Source of the DNA: Campylobacter sp. 19-13652
GTDB taxonomy: Bacteria > Campylobacterota > Campylobacteria > Campylobacterales > Campylobacteraceae
NCBI RefSeq assembly: GCF_019702925.1
Contig: NZ_AP024713.1
Coordinates: 434,001-498,000, forward strand
Length of the DNA: 64,000 nucleotides
Direction of reading: 5' to 3'
The notes under the pieces are model-generated. The model saw nothing but the letters and a program-made list of their open reading frames with translations, ran no database searches and had not been told where the DNA came from. Both the position numbers and the translations under genes were made by a program. Shown here piece by piece: positions 29,334-37,972 of the stretch; positions within the stretch are counted from its first letter, which is position 1, and every line of letters starts with the position of its first letter.

Positions 29334-30734
29334 ATGTCAAAGATGTGGGCGGGTAGATTTAGCCAAGCAAGCGATGCGCTGCTTGAGGAGTTTAATGCCT
29401 CGATTAAATTTGATAAAAGGCTTTATAAAGAGGATATAGCTGGCAGTATCGCCCATAGCGCTATGCTAGCAAGTTGTGGCATTATAAGCCAAGCTGAGGC
29501 GGCATCTATGAAAGCTGGGCTAGAGCAGATTTTGGGCGAGATTGAGCGAGGGGAGTTTAGCTTTTTAATAGCTGATGAGGATATACATATGGCAGTTGAG
29601 AAGCGTTTGGGGCAGATAGTGGGGGTTGATATTGCAGGTAGGCTTCACACCGCAAGAAGCAGAAACGACCAAGTCGCACTCGATTTTCGTCTTTATACCC
29701 AAAAGTCAAATTTAAGCATTAGAGGGCGGCTTTATACGTTAATTCACACCCTTTTTGAGATAGCGCGCGAGCATACCCTTAGTCTTATGCCGGGATTTAC
29801 ACATCTTCAGCACGCTCAGCCAGTTAGCCTAGCGTATCACCTTTGTGCTTATATTTTTATGTTTATGCGAGATTTTGACAGGCTAAAATCAAGCTATGAT
29901 AGAGCCAACCTCTGCCCCCTTGGCTCAGCAGCACTAGCAGGTACTCCGCACCCCATTGATAGAGCGCAGACCGCTGCGGCTTTGGGCTTTAGCGCGCCTA
30001 CATTTAATGCCATGGATAGCGTGAGCGATCGTGATTTTGCGCTTGAGATGCTTTTTAATATAGCGACCATTTTTACGCACACTTCTAGGCTTTGTGAAGA
30101 GATCGTGCTGTGGTGCTCTAGCGAGTTTGGATTTATGAAGCTAAGTGATAAATTCTCCACCGGCAGCTCCATAATGCCGCAAAAGAAAAATCCAGACGTA
30201 GCCGAGCTAATACGTGGCAAAACTGGGCGTGTGTATGGGAATCTAATCGCACTTTTGACGACTCTAAAATCCCTACCGCTAGCTTATAATAAAGACATGC
30301 AAGAGGATAAAGAGGGGCTTTTTGATAGCGTTGATACGGCGCTTATCTCGCTTGAGATATTAGCAAAAATGCTAAAAAGCTCAAGCTTTGATAAGGGCGC
30401 AATGATGAATGCTTGCAAAAAAGGACATTTAAGCGCAACTGATTTGGCTGATTATTTGGTTAAAAGCTGCGGCGTGCCATTTAGGCAGGCTCATCACATC
30501 ACTGGGCGGGCTGTGGCACTAGCTGAGAGCCTTGGCAAGGACCTAAGTGAGCTAAGCAAGACCGAGCTATCAAGCGTCGATGAGGTACTAAATAGTGACG
30601 AGGCTTTAAGCGCGTTAAGTCTTGCGGCGTCTATGCAGGCTAGGCGCTCATATGGCGGAACGTCCGAAACAAGCGTGCAGTCTCAGCTTGATATGATAAG
30701 TGCATGGTTGGACACTAATTTTTCTTTGTCTTAA
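29334..30734 (+). CDS. argH: Argininosuccinate lyase
   Basis: ArgH splits argininosuccinate to arginine and fumarate. The true start is ATG at 29334 ([20 protein letters not shown]), behind AAAAGGA; an upstream frame from 29274 crosses the promoter. The fumarase-superfamily signature [20 protein letters not shown] is complete near residue 280. The product has 466 residues. Its partner argF lies 33 kb away, so the arginine genes are scattered. Confidence 0.96.
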   Translation: MSKMWAGRFSQASDALLEEFNASIKFDKRLYKEDIAGSIAHSAMLASCGIISQAEAASMKAGLEQILGEIERGEFSFLIADEDIHMAVEKRLGQIVGVDIAGRLHTARSRNDQVALDFRLYTQKSNLSIRGRLYTLIHTLFEIAREHTLSLMPGFTHLQHAQPVSLAYHLCAYIFMFMRDFDRLKSSYDRANLCPLGSAALAGTPHPIDRAQTAAALGFSAPTFNAMDSVSDRDFALEMLFNIATIFTHTSRLCEEIVLWCSSEFGFMKLSDKFSTGSSIMPQKKNPDVAELIRGKTGRVYGNLIALLTTLKSLPLAYNKDMQEDKEGLFDSVDTALISLEILAKMLKSSSFDKGAMMNACKKGHLSATDLADYLVKSCGVPFRQAHHITGRAVALAESLGKDLSELSKTELSSVDEVLNSDEALSALSLAASMQARRSYGGTSETSVQSQLDMISAWLDTNFSLS

Positions 30735-30780
30735 ATCCAGCCCGTCTTGTTTTGCTATGTTTCGTTGGATTTAAATTTTT
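30731..30780 (+). terminator. Hairpin after argH
   Basis: TTAAATCCA at 30731-30739 pairs perfectly with TGGATTTAA at 30766-30774, followed by ATTTTT. It overlaps the argH stop and is the likely terminator. The loop is long (26 bases). Confidence 0.5.
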
Positions 30781-30837
30781 GCTCTCACGCTGTCTGTATA
30801 CTTGGTCGTAAAAATTTAAATCCGCCTTGCCAAGACG

Positions 30838-31087
30838 AGCGATACTTCGCATTCTCTGCTTAATGCCGCAGAATAAATTCTAAACGTCGAGATTTAAAAA
30901 TTTGACGCAGACAAATTTTAAATAATAGCGACCCTGTTGGGTTAGAAAAAAAGGGGGAGGGGTGCTACTTTCGTAATTCAAGCTTCTTTCCCCCTGGCGT
31001 AAAAAAGAAAAACTATGTGCGTAAAATAAAAACATAAAAATAAATGCAATTCACAAACCAAAATAATCCAAAGTTTCTGCGGTTTTG
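30838..31087 (+). repeat. Left arm of an imperfect long inverted repeat
   Basis: This arm matches the reverse complement of 33687-33975. The inner 36 bp (31052-31087) are identical to the reverse complement of 33687-33722. Further out, 30891-30933 matches 33881-33924 with few differences, and short matches continue to GATACTTCGCAT near 30841. In between, the arms have diverged with small insertions. No coding function is visible. The arms enclose a 2.6 kb islet. Confidence 0.8.
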
Positions 31088-31178
31088 TAGCGGTAGCTCG
31101 TTTCTTGATAAAAATAAAAGTATTATTTGCGTATTAAATTTAAAAGTAGGGGAGCAAAATGCAACCCCTATGCTTGAA

Positions 31179-31424
31179 TTAAGCTTTCGCTTCGTTTATT
31201 AAGCGAGTAATCTCGCCGCCAGTTGGAAATCTAGGCTCGCTTGTGCCTATTAAATCCTTTTTTGAAAAAACGACTTTGCCGTCAACCTCAACGATGAAGT
31301 TTCCTCCACTGCCTATTACTTTCTCAACACTTGCACCATCGAAGTTTTGCTTTATCTCATCCTCTACCCTAGAGGCTACTGGTCGATAGTTTCAAGAGTT
31401 GCAGTATGTGATTTTTACACGCAT
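31179..31424 (-). CDS. SelW/Rdx-family selenoprotein with in-frame TGA
   Basis: Read on the minus strand with TGA as selenocysteine, this is an 81-residue protein starting MRVKITYCNS, then Sec (codon 11, bases 31392-31394), then NYRPVASRVEDEI. The C-x-x-Sec redox motif, the central GSGGNFIVEVDGKVVFSK and the C-terminal EPRFPTGGEI match the SelT/SelW/SelH-like Rdx family with a thioredoxin-like fold. AAGGAG lies 7 bases before ATG. A CCTCT-AGGGT-AGAGG hairpin 16 nt after the TGA fits a bacterial SECIS. A standard gene caller would miss or truncate it. Confidence 0.88.
31361..31375 (-). promoter_or_regulatory. Candidate bacterial SECIS hairpin
   Basis: On the transcript, CCUCU and AGAGG form a perfect five-pair stem around the loop AGGGU, starting 17 nt after the UGA. 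A G at the second loop position and this distance agree with the bacterial SECIS pattern I recall. SelB would bind here to recode the UGA. Confidence 0.6.
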
Positions 31425-31531
31425 TGCAATGCTCCTTTGTTTGATTTGGATTTTGATTTTATCGTAAAAAGATTAAATTTATATTATTATTACGCTATAT
31501 TTTTGATAAAAGCTGCAAAAAAGGAGATTTT

Positions 31532-32080
31532 ATGAAAGTGGCTGTGATTTTGGCTGAAGGGTTTGAGGAGATAGAGGCGATAAGCTGCGTAGATGTGCTG
31601 CGTCGTGCTGGGATAGAGGTGAGCGTGGCAGGGCTTGCTAGCGCTGAGGTATCAGGCGCTCACGGTGTAAGGGTGGTGGCTGATACCACGCTAGGAGAGC
31701 TTAGGGCGGAGGATTTAAGTGCAGTTGTTTTACCAGGTGGCTTGCCAGGGGCGGAGCATTTAGCAAACTCAAGTGCTTTAAAAAGCCTGCTGGTAAAAAT
31801 GAAAAATGCGGGCAAAATAGTAGCCGCAATCTGCGCCGCGCCCATGGCACTTGAAGCAGCTGGCGTGCTTAGTGAGAGCTTTGTGTGCTATCCTGGCTTT
31901 GAGGAGAATGTGCGTGCTAGTGCAAGCGGATACGTGCCTAATTGCGATGTTTTGGTCTCTAATGGCGTCATAACTGGTAAGGGGCCTGCGCTTTCAATGA
32001 AATTTGCACTGGAGATAGTGTGCGCCCTAAAAGGCGATGAGTGCGCGCGCGAAGTGGCAGCTGGCTTGCTTTTTGCTTAA
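31532..32080 (+). CDS. DJ-1/PfpI family protein
   Basis: A 182-residue DJ-1/ThiJ/PfpI protein. The conserved glutamate is in LAEGFEEIEA, and the nucleophile elbow AAICAAPMAL holds the oxidation-sensitive cysteine at about residue 103. The length and glycines fit the YajL/DJ-1 subgroup, associated with protection from oxidative or glycation stress; the biochemical role is disputed. AAAGGAG precedes ATG. It is transcribed away from the SelW-like gene, so the two redox genes share an intergenic region. Confidence 0.88.
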   Translation: MKVAVILAEGFEEIEAISCVDVLRRAGIEVSVAGLASAEVSGAHGVRVVADTTLGELRAEDLSAVVLPGGLPGAEHLANSSALKSLLVKMKNAGKIVAAICAAPMALEAAGVLSESFVCYPGFEENVRASASGYVPNCDVLVSNGVITGKGPALSMKFALEIVCALKGDECAREVAAGLLFA

Positions 32081-32163
32081 CCCACTATCCTTATTCTGGC
32101 GTTATTTAGTAGGGCGTCAAAACTACATTTTCTAGCTTTTGCCTCTCTTTAATCGAAAATTAA

Positions 32164-32173
32164 GGGGGGGGGG
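32164..32173 (+). repeat. G10 homopolymer tract upstream of a membrane protein gene
   Basis: Ten consecutive Gs lie 39 bp before the start of the next gene, in its probable promoter or leader. In Campylobacter, tracts of 8 or more Gs change length by slippage and switch genes on and off. Outside a coding region it could alter promoter spacing or leader structure. Confidence 0.7.
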
Positions 32174-32212
32174 TAGAATATCGGCGTTTTTATTTTATTT
32201 TAAGGAGACGCT

Positions 32213-32689
32213 ATGACTGATTATGCTAAGTCAGTTTTTTCTAACCGTGAGCTTCTAGAGCAAAAGCTAGCCATCTACCTAGATGACGCAAACGACGCTA
32301 AAAAGCTAGCCCCGACATTTGAGAAATTTTTCAAAGCAGGCGGTGGGGTAAGGCTAAAATTTAAGCCTTCTTGGACTTGGTGGGGGCTTTTTACCTTTGG
32401 GTTTTTATTTAGATACAAGCTTTATTTTGATTTTTCAGTAGTGTTTATAGCGTGGATTATATCTTTATTTGTCAATGACGCTCTAAACTCTGCTATTTCT
32501 ACTGCTATTTTGTTTACAACAATGTATACTTCTAAATTTAATATGGCAAAACGCTTTGAAAAAGCCCTAGATAGCGGCGATGACGCTGCTTTAAAAGGCG
32601 GCAAAAACCCTATGTGGCTAAGCGTGGTGGTGTTTTTTGCTGTAAATATAGTGCTAAATACTATATTTGGTCTTATGTTAAAAAGATAA
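32213..32689 (+). CDS. Small membrane protein, DUF2628-like
   Basis: A 158-residue protein with a charged N-terminal 40 residues and three hydrophobic segments (about 60-95, 95-115 and 137-155). The stretch KPSWTWWGLFTFGFLFRYKL resembles the FxWxxFFxGxxWxLYRKM-like pattern of DUF2628 proteins of unknown function. AAGGAG sits 7 bases before ATG. It lies in the islet between the inverted repeats and is followed by a lipoprotein gene 15 bp later. Confidence 0.6.
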   Translation: MTDYAKSVFSNRELLEQKLAIYLDDANDAKKLAPTFEKFFKAGGGVRLKFKPSWTWWGLFTFGFLFRYKLYFDFSVVFIAWIISLFVNDALNSAISTAILFTTMYTSKFNMAKRFEKALDSGDDAALKGGKNPMWLSVVVFFAVNIVLNTIFGLMLKR

Positions 32690-32704
32690 AACTAGGAGCG
32701 CAAA

Positions 32705-33175
32705 ATGAAAAAATTTGCTTTTAGTATGGCGGCTGGGTTTGCTCTATTTTTGACTGGTTGTAGTGATGATTATGACTGCGCTAGCAATGATATGTTTTTT
32801 AGCGCAATGGCGATAAAAGGCGGATATAGTGCCGATGAAAACGGCTTTTATGAGTACATAGATTTACTTGAGAAAAATATAGATAATATAAAAATAGACC
32901 TAACCAAAATGGACGATACCAACAAACGTTCCTACTGTACTGCCTATTATAGCTACAAAAAAGATATGAGCGAAGAGGATTTTATTAAAATCTCAAAAAC
33001 AATAACTAACACACAGTCGCCATTGGCTGACGCTATCTTTAGACGGGCGTTATCCGAGCTTAAAGAAGTGGCAAGGCAGAAAAATACGACGTGGCAAGAA
33101 ACCATAAACCAGCAAAAACTAACATACTCTGCGTATGATAACGGCAGAGGTGAAATTTATATCGAAGTAGAATAA
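32705..33175 (+). CDS. Putative lipoprotein of unknown function
   Basis: A 156-residue protein with a signal peptide and lipobox LTGC (cysteine at about residue 19), followed by a mature part with two more cysteines (YDC near the start and SYC in the middle) that might form a disulfide. I recognise no family. It is probably cotranscribed with the upstream membrane protein. A strong hairpin follows the stop. Confidence 0.65.
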   Translation: MKKFAFSMAAGFALFLTGCSDDYDCASNDMFFSAMAIKGGYSADENGFYEYIDLLEKNIDNIKIDLTKMDDTNKRSYCTAYYSYKKDMSEEDFIKISKTITNTQSPLADAIFRRALSELKEVARQKNTTWQETINQQKLTYSAYDNGRGEIYIEVE

Positions 33176-33188
33176 ATTTACGCAAGAT

Positions 33189-33230
33189 TTTACCGCTAAA
33201 ATACGCTAAAAAGCCAAATTTAGCGGTAAA
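33189..33230 (+). terminator. Hairpin after the lipoprotein gene
   Basis: TTTACCGCTAAA at 33189-33200 pairs perfectly over 12 bp with TTTAGCGGTAAA at 33219-33230; only three Ts follow. The stem and position suggest a terminator, perhaps acting in both directions between this gene and the minus-strand remnant at 33306. Confidence 0.6.
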
Positions 33231-33305
33231 TTTGACTGGATAAAAGCTAGGGCGAGTTTATTTCGCAGTAAATAGCATTGTGCCCTTTCTTGTTGGTAGG
33301 ACTAT

Positions 33306-33665
33306 TTATAAAATTTTTTCGCACTCATAATTCGCAGCAATCCTGACGCTATCTCCATAATCTAGCGTACTAAGCCTATTATCTGTGAGGCTTTTTAGAT
33401 TTTTTGCGTGTATGCGGCGTAGTATCCGCGATTTATTTTGGCTGTCTCGCTTGCGCCATTCATAAACAAAGATAGCACGCCCAAAATGACGCTCTGCTAT
33501 ATTGCGCCATATTTTGGTGGTATAATTTGGCGCTTTGTTCCAGCCATAAAGCCTACATTTACCCTTATTTACGCTAATTTTTGAGTACTCTATCTTAAGC
33601 GTGTATTTATCCCCCCCCCTTTTTTTGGCTAGGTGTGGTAGATTGATAGGCTTATATTTTGGGGC
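33306..33665 (-). pseudogene. Start-less coding remnant with a C9/G9 tract
   Basis: On the minus strand a 119-codon frame is open between TAA at 33666-33668 and TAA at 33306. It reads APKYKPINLPHLAKKRGG at the start, later YGWNKAPNYTTKIWRNIAER and RAIFVYEWRKRDSQN. The composition is that of a real protein, yet it contains no ATG, GTG or TTG. A G9 tract after seven As lies at codons 15-19. No upstream frame supplies a start through slippage. It seems to be the 3' part of a gene cut at the inverted repeat. The family is unknown. Confidence 0.65.
33611..33619 (+). repeat. C9 tract next to T7
   Basis: Nine Cs followed by seven Ts; read on the minus strand it is A7G9 and encodes KKRGG in the remnant frame. 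Such a tract inside coding sequence would be a classic phase-variation site if the gene were complete. Confidence 0.7.
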
Positions 33666-33686
33666 TTAAATTATCGGAGTATGGGG

Positions 33687-33975
33687 CAAAACCGCAGAAA
33701 CTTTGGATTATTTTGGTTTGTGGCTTGAATTTAAATTTATTTTTATATTTATGATTTTTCTTTTTACGTTAAGGGCTAAGTTTGCTTAACGCTACAGCTT
33801 TCTTTTTGCGCTAAGGGAAAATGGGATGAGTTACGAAGTCGATCCCCCTAGTAACCCTCTAGCCCAAACGACGTTAGAAAGGTTACTATTATTTAAAAAT
33901 TTGTCTGTGTCAAATTTTTAAATCGCAATGGCTGGAGATTGCTTCGCAAGGACTAGCTGTATGCAAAGTATCGTG
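33687..33975 (-). repeat. Right arm of the imperfect long inverted repeat
   Basis: Reverse-complement partner of 30838-31087. The 36 bp at 33687-33722 are a perfect match to 31052-31087, and 33881-33924 matches 30891-30933. The innermost end lies 21 bp from the open remnant frame. Nothing in it resembles a transposase or an integrase site that I know. Confidence 0.8.
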
Positions 33976-34036
33976 AGATAGTCGGAATAGGGCGAAGTCA
34001 AGCGAAAGTGAGATGAGTTGGTTTCTAGAGTTAAGC

Positions 34037-35827
34037 CTAATCAATCTTCAGTACGCTTAAAAATGCTTCTTGTGGTAGATGTACCTTGCCTATGGCTTTC
34101 ATTCGCTTTTTACCCTCTTTTTGCTTTTCTAGGAGCTTTCGTTTTCTGGTGATGTCGCCGCCGTAGCATTTGGCTGTTACGTTTTTACCCATTGATTTTA
34201 CATTTTCGCGGGCGATGACCTTATTTCCTATGCTGGCCTGTATGGCTACTTCAAAAAGCTGGCGAGGGACGATTTCCTTCATGGCCTTTACTAGCTCCCT
34301 GCCACGGCTTGCAGCTTTGGCTTCTGGCACTATGATTGAGAGAGCATCTACTGCCTCACCAGCTACTTTTATATCGAGCTTTACAAGCTCTCCAGCCCTG
34401 TAATCGCTAGGCTCATAATCAAAGCTAGCGTAGCCCTTTGTGGCTGATTTTAGCTTATCGTAAAAGTCCATCACTATTTCATTTAGCGGCACGTCATATT
34501 CTAGCAGCACCCGCTCTGGCGTGATGTAGTCCATCTTAGTTTGCACGGCTCGGCGGTTATTTAAAAGCGTGATAATGTTACCTAAATACTCACTTGGAGT
34601 GATTATGGTGGCTTTTACGTATGGCTCTTTTATCACCTCTATCTTATTTACAGGTGGTAACTCGCTAGGATTTGTTACGTTTATTGCCGTTCCATCGGTT
34701 TGAATGACTTTATAGGTAACACTCGGAGCTGTGGCGATTAGGTCAAGATTAAACTCTCGCTCGAGCCGCTCTTTTATCACTTCCATATGCAGTAAGCCCA
34801 AAAAGCCCACCCTAAAGCCAAAGCCAAGTGCTGCCGAAGTCTCAGGCTCGTAGCTAATCGAGCTATCATTTAGCCGCAGCTTATCAAGCGCATCTCGCAG
34901 CTCTTCAAACCTATCCGTCTCAATCGGATAAAGCCCAGCAAAGACAAAGGGCTTAGCCCGCTCAAAGCCACCCACAGGCTCACTCGCTCTATTTTTAGCT
35001 AGCGTTATCGTATCACCCACGCTCACATCGCTTACGTTTTTTAGCCCAAGCACAATTATGCCCACTTCGCCGCTTTTTAGGCTAGCAGTCTTTATGGGTG
35101 CAAGCGGATTTGGATACATCAGATCAAGCACCATATGACGCTTATCAGTCCCCATTACCAGTACTTCATCACCCTTTTTCACCGCCCCATCATATAGGCG
35201 CACCAGAGCAAGCGCCCCCAGATAGTTATCAAACCAGCTATCATAAATGAGCGCTTTTAGGGGCTTTGCTTCGTTAGTTTTTGGTGCTGGCACTCGCTCG
35301 ATTATGGCTTCAATGAGCTCCTTTATGCCCACACCAGTCTTTGCGCTTACTTCGATCGCACCGCTACAATCGATGCCGATGATATGCTCTATCTCGTCCT
35401 TTACCCGCTGCGGATCAGCTGATGGCAGGTCGATTTTATTTATCACTGGTATTATCTCAAGATTATGCTCAAGCGCGATATAGACGTTTGCGATGGTCTG
35501 CGCTTCCACGCCTTGAGTGGCATCGACTACTAGCAGCGCGCCCTCGCAGCTGGCTAGACTGCGACTTACTTCGTAGCTAAAATCCACGTGCCCTGGGGTG
35601 TCTATTAAATTTAACACATAAGGCGCGCCGTTAAGCGTATAATCAAGCCGCACGGACTGCGCTTTTATCGTTATTCCACGCTCTTGTTCTATCTCCATAG
35701 TATCCATCATCTGCTTTTTCATCAGGCGTTCTTCGATTGCGCCGCACTCGCTTATTATGCGGTCAGCCAAGGTGCTTTTGCCGTGGTCTATGTGGGCTAT
35801 AATGCTAAAGTTTCGTATATTATTCAT
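34037..35827 (-). CDS. lepA: Elongation factor 4 (LepA)
   Basis: LepA is a translational GTPase of 596 residues that acts on stalled or back-translocating ribosomes. The G domain has [17 protein letters not shown] and NKIDLP. The C-terminal LepA-specific domain ends with the [20 protein letters not shown] block. Start is ATG at 35827. It is a single gene with no close operon partner. Confidence 0.97.
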   Translation of the reverse strand: MNNIRNFSIIAHIDHGKSTLADRIISECGAIEERLMKKQMMDTMEIEQERGITIKAQSVRLDYTLNGAPYVLNLIDTPGHVDFSYEVSRSLASCEGALLVVDATQGVEAQTIANVYIALEHNLEIIPVINKIDLPSADPQRVKDEIEHIIGIDCSGAIEVSAKTGVGIKELIEAIIERVPAPKTNEAKPLKALIYDSWFDNYLGALALVRLYDGAVKKGDEVLVMGTDKRHMVLDLMYPNPLAPIKTASLKSGEVGIIVLGLKNVSDVSVGDTITLAKNRASEPVGGFERAKPFVFAGLYPIETDRFEELRDALDKLRLNDSSISYEPETSAALGFGFRVGFLGLLHMEVIKERLEREFNLDLIATAPSVTYKVIQTDGTAINVTNPSELPPVNKIEVIKEPYVKATIITPSEYLGNIITLLNNRRAVQTKMDYITPERVLLEYDVPLNEIVMDFYDKLKSATKGYASFDYEPSDYRAGELVKLDIKVAGEAVDALSIIVPEAKAASRGRELVKAMKEIVPRQLFEVAIQASIGNKVIARENVKSMGKNVTAKCYGGDITRKRKLLEKQKEGKKRMKAIGKVHLPQEAFLSVLKID

Positions 35828-35966
35828 CTTTTGCTTTCGTTTAAATTTAAAGGCTTGATTTTATCAAAAAAGAGTTAAAAACTTAATAAACATGTAAGAT
35901 TGCAGGTAGTTTGTGCCATTTAGCCACGCATAAATACATAGTCTTGCGCGGCTTGACGCAAAAAAG

Positions 35967-36950
35967 TTAGTTTAAAATTTTATCTATCGCCTTATCCCTT
36001 GTGCGGATAAACTCGGCACTTAGTGGACTATTTGGCATAATGTGCTCGTATGCGTGCAAAAAGTTAGGTAAGACAAAAAGCTGCGTTTGCACGCCGCTAG
36101 CTAAGAGCCTTCTAGCGTATTCTATGTCTTCATCAGCAAATAGATCAAGCCCGCCGACCATTATAAGCGCACGTGGCAAGCCATGTAAATCGCTGGCGTA
36201 TGATGGAGAGAAATAGCCAAGCTCTTTTTGTGATAAATTCTTGCCACCCTTTAAAACCTCCCATGCAAAGCGATTTGAGCCAGCAGTCCAGATAAACTCC
36301 CCAGCTAGCGGCGATTTAGGCGCAGCTGTGGTGTAATCAAGCATAGGATAGATGAGTATCTGCGCAAGTGGGCTAAACTCACCCATATCTCTAGCGTATA
36401 GCGCAAGTGCGGCGGCTAGATTGCCCCCAGCGCTCTCGCCCATAATGGCTATGCGGCTGCTGTCTATGCCAAGCAGGGCAGCGTGGGTAAAGACATAGCT
36501 AAGCCCAGCATAAGCGTCATCTAGTTGCGCTGGAAAGGGCGCAGTAGTAGATAGGCGGTACTCCAGGCTGATGATGACGGCATTTACGCTATTTGCCAGT
36601 GCGTAAAATGCGTCACCACCACTGAGTGCTGAGCCTACTAAATATCCGCCGCCGTGGATAAAGAAAATGGCTGGCAGGGGCTTGTCACTTTTTGCGCTAG
36701 GCAGGTAAAAGTATAAGCTTACATCAGGCGCACCTGCTAGCTTTGCCTTGCGTGCAAAGTCTGGCTTGCGTGCGCTTTTTGCTTGCTCTAGCATGTAGTT
36801 TTGCCACTCTTTGACCTGTTCTAGACTTGATATGTCGCTAGCCCAGTCTTTTGCGATTGGCTTAAATTCCTGCGGGAGATACTTGAAGCTTTTAAATTCT
36901 GACGCATTTAAAAGTAGGCTAAAAAGGGCTAAAAGTAGGAGCTTTTTCAT
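35967..36950 (-). CDS. Secreted alpha/beta hydrolase (HSL-type esterase)
   Basis: A 327-residue esterase or lipase of the hormone-sensitive lipase group. An N-terminal signal peptide (MKKLLLLALFSLLLNASE) predicts export to the periplasm. The oxyanion motif HGGGYLVGS, the nucleophile elbow GESAGGN, an aspartate near DLFADE and the histidine in LHAYEHI complete the triad. The substrate is not evident. It stands alone with spacers on both sides. Confidence 0.88.
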   Translation of the reverse strand: MKKLLLLALFSLLLNASEFKSFKYLPQEFKPIAKDWASDISSLEQVKEWQNYMLEQAKSARKPDFARKAKLAGAPDVSLYFYLPSAKSDKPLPAIFFIHGGGYLVGSALSGGDAFYALANSVNAVIISLEYRLSTTAPFPAQLDDAYAGLSYVFTHAALLGIDSSRIAIMGESAGGNLAAALALYARDMGEFSPLAQILIYPMLDYTTAAPKSPLAGEFIWTAGSNRFAWEVLKGGKNLSQKELGYFSPSYASDLHGLPRALIMVGGLDLFADEDIEYARRLLASGVQTQLFVLPNFLHAYEHIMPNSPLSAEFIRTRDKAIDKILN

Positions 36951-37266
36951 ATTTTATCCTTATCTTGTGAAAATGTAAAATCAGGGGTGGGGTGGGTAAG
37001 TCCCCCATTTGATTATTAAAAGGCTCTGTTTTTGTCGGTGTCGGCTTTGCTTATATTATGCGCACAAAGGTAAAGCTTTTGTAAAATTTATTGCTATAGA
37101 TCACACACTGCAAAATCAAAAGCAAGCCTTAAACTATGCTTAAACATTAACAATCCCTGCTAAAAATACCTTTGGGTGGCAGGGATAAATTTAAAGTGTG
37201 TTAAAGCTTAATCAAGCCCAAATAGCCGCGCAGCTTGCGTTTTTAGTTTGATTAAACTTCTAGCTA
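36951..37266. other. Spacer between efp terminator and esterase gene
   Basis: About 315 bp without a gene that I can support. It contains ATCCCTGC at 37153-37160 pairing with GCAGGGAT at 37179-37186, and a looser pair AATCAA/TTGATT near 37207-37255. The esterase promoter should lie close to 36960-37010 on the minus strand but no clear box stands out. Confidence 0.4.
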
Positions 37267-37311
37267 AAACAGGCGCAAATTTATCAAATCATTAAATATA
37301 TGCGCCTGTTT
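37267..37311 (-). terminator. Rho-independent terminator of efp
   Basis: On the minus strand AAACAGGCGCA and TGCGCCTGTTT form a perfect 11 bp stem with a 23-base loop, followed by further Ts. It begins 8 bp after the efp stop. Confidence 0.75.
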
Positions 37312-37318
37312 AAATTTA

Positions 37319-37885
37319 TTATTTGCTTGCGCGCTCGATATACTCCCCACGCTGTGTATCCACACGGATAACTTCGCCTTCAAGGACGTGAAATGGAATC
37401 TGCACCACTGCACCACTTTCAAGCGTGGCTGGCTTCTTGCCGCCTTGGCTGTCACCTTTGAAATTTGGCGGAGTCTCGACGATTTTTAGCTCGACAACTT
37501 GTGGGACTTCAACGCCGATGGCCTTGCCGTTGTGAAACAAAATATCCACCATCATTCCATCAATCATCCATTTTTTAACGTCCCCCACGTCCTCATCAGC
37601 AATTGCGACTTGCTCGTAGGTAACGGTGTCCATAAACTGGCAGTACTCGCCATCATCATAAAGGTATTGCATCTGCTTTTCTTCTAGATTTGGCTGTTCG
37701 CACTTATCGCCCGCGTGAAATGTCTTTTCAAGTACCTTGCCGTCTACGAATGATTTGATTTTAGCACGCACAAACGCTGCTCCCTTACCTGGTTTTACGT
37801 GCTGGTACTCCACGATTTTATACGGCACACCGTCGATTTCGATTTTTAGACCCTTTTTAAGGTCGCCCATTGAATATGAAGCCAT
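37319..37885 (-). CDS. efp: Elongation factor P
   Basis: EF-P rescues ribosomes stalled at polyproline. The start at 37885 ([19 protein letters not shown]) follows AAAGGAG directly; a frame from 37918 would add 11 residues across that site. Product length is 188. The exposed loop reads [11 protein letters not shown] with the modifiable lysine, so an EpmA/EpmB-type or other system elsewhere would be needed for lysylation. serA lies just upstream on the same strand. Confidence 0.95.
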   Translation of the reverse strand: MASYSMGDLKKGLKIEIDGVPYKIVEYQHVKPGKGAAFVRAKIKSFVDGKVLEKTFHAGDKCEQPNLEEKQMQYLYDDGEYCQFMDTVTYEQVAIADEDVGDVKKWMIDGMMVDILFHNGKAIGVEVPQVVELKIVETPPNFKGDSQGGKKPATLESGAVVQIPFHVLEGEVIRVDTQRGEYIERASK

Positions 37886-37972
37886 TTTTTCTCCTTTGTT
37901 AAATTTAAAATCTGCCAAAAGCCCAAAAAGACAGTTGGCTGTTTTGCGACTTGTATTTTATAAAATCAAGCC

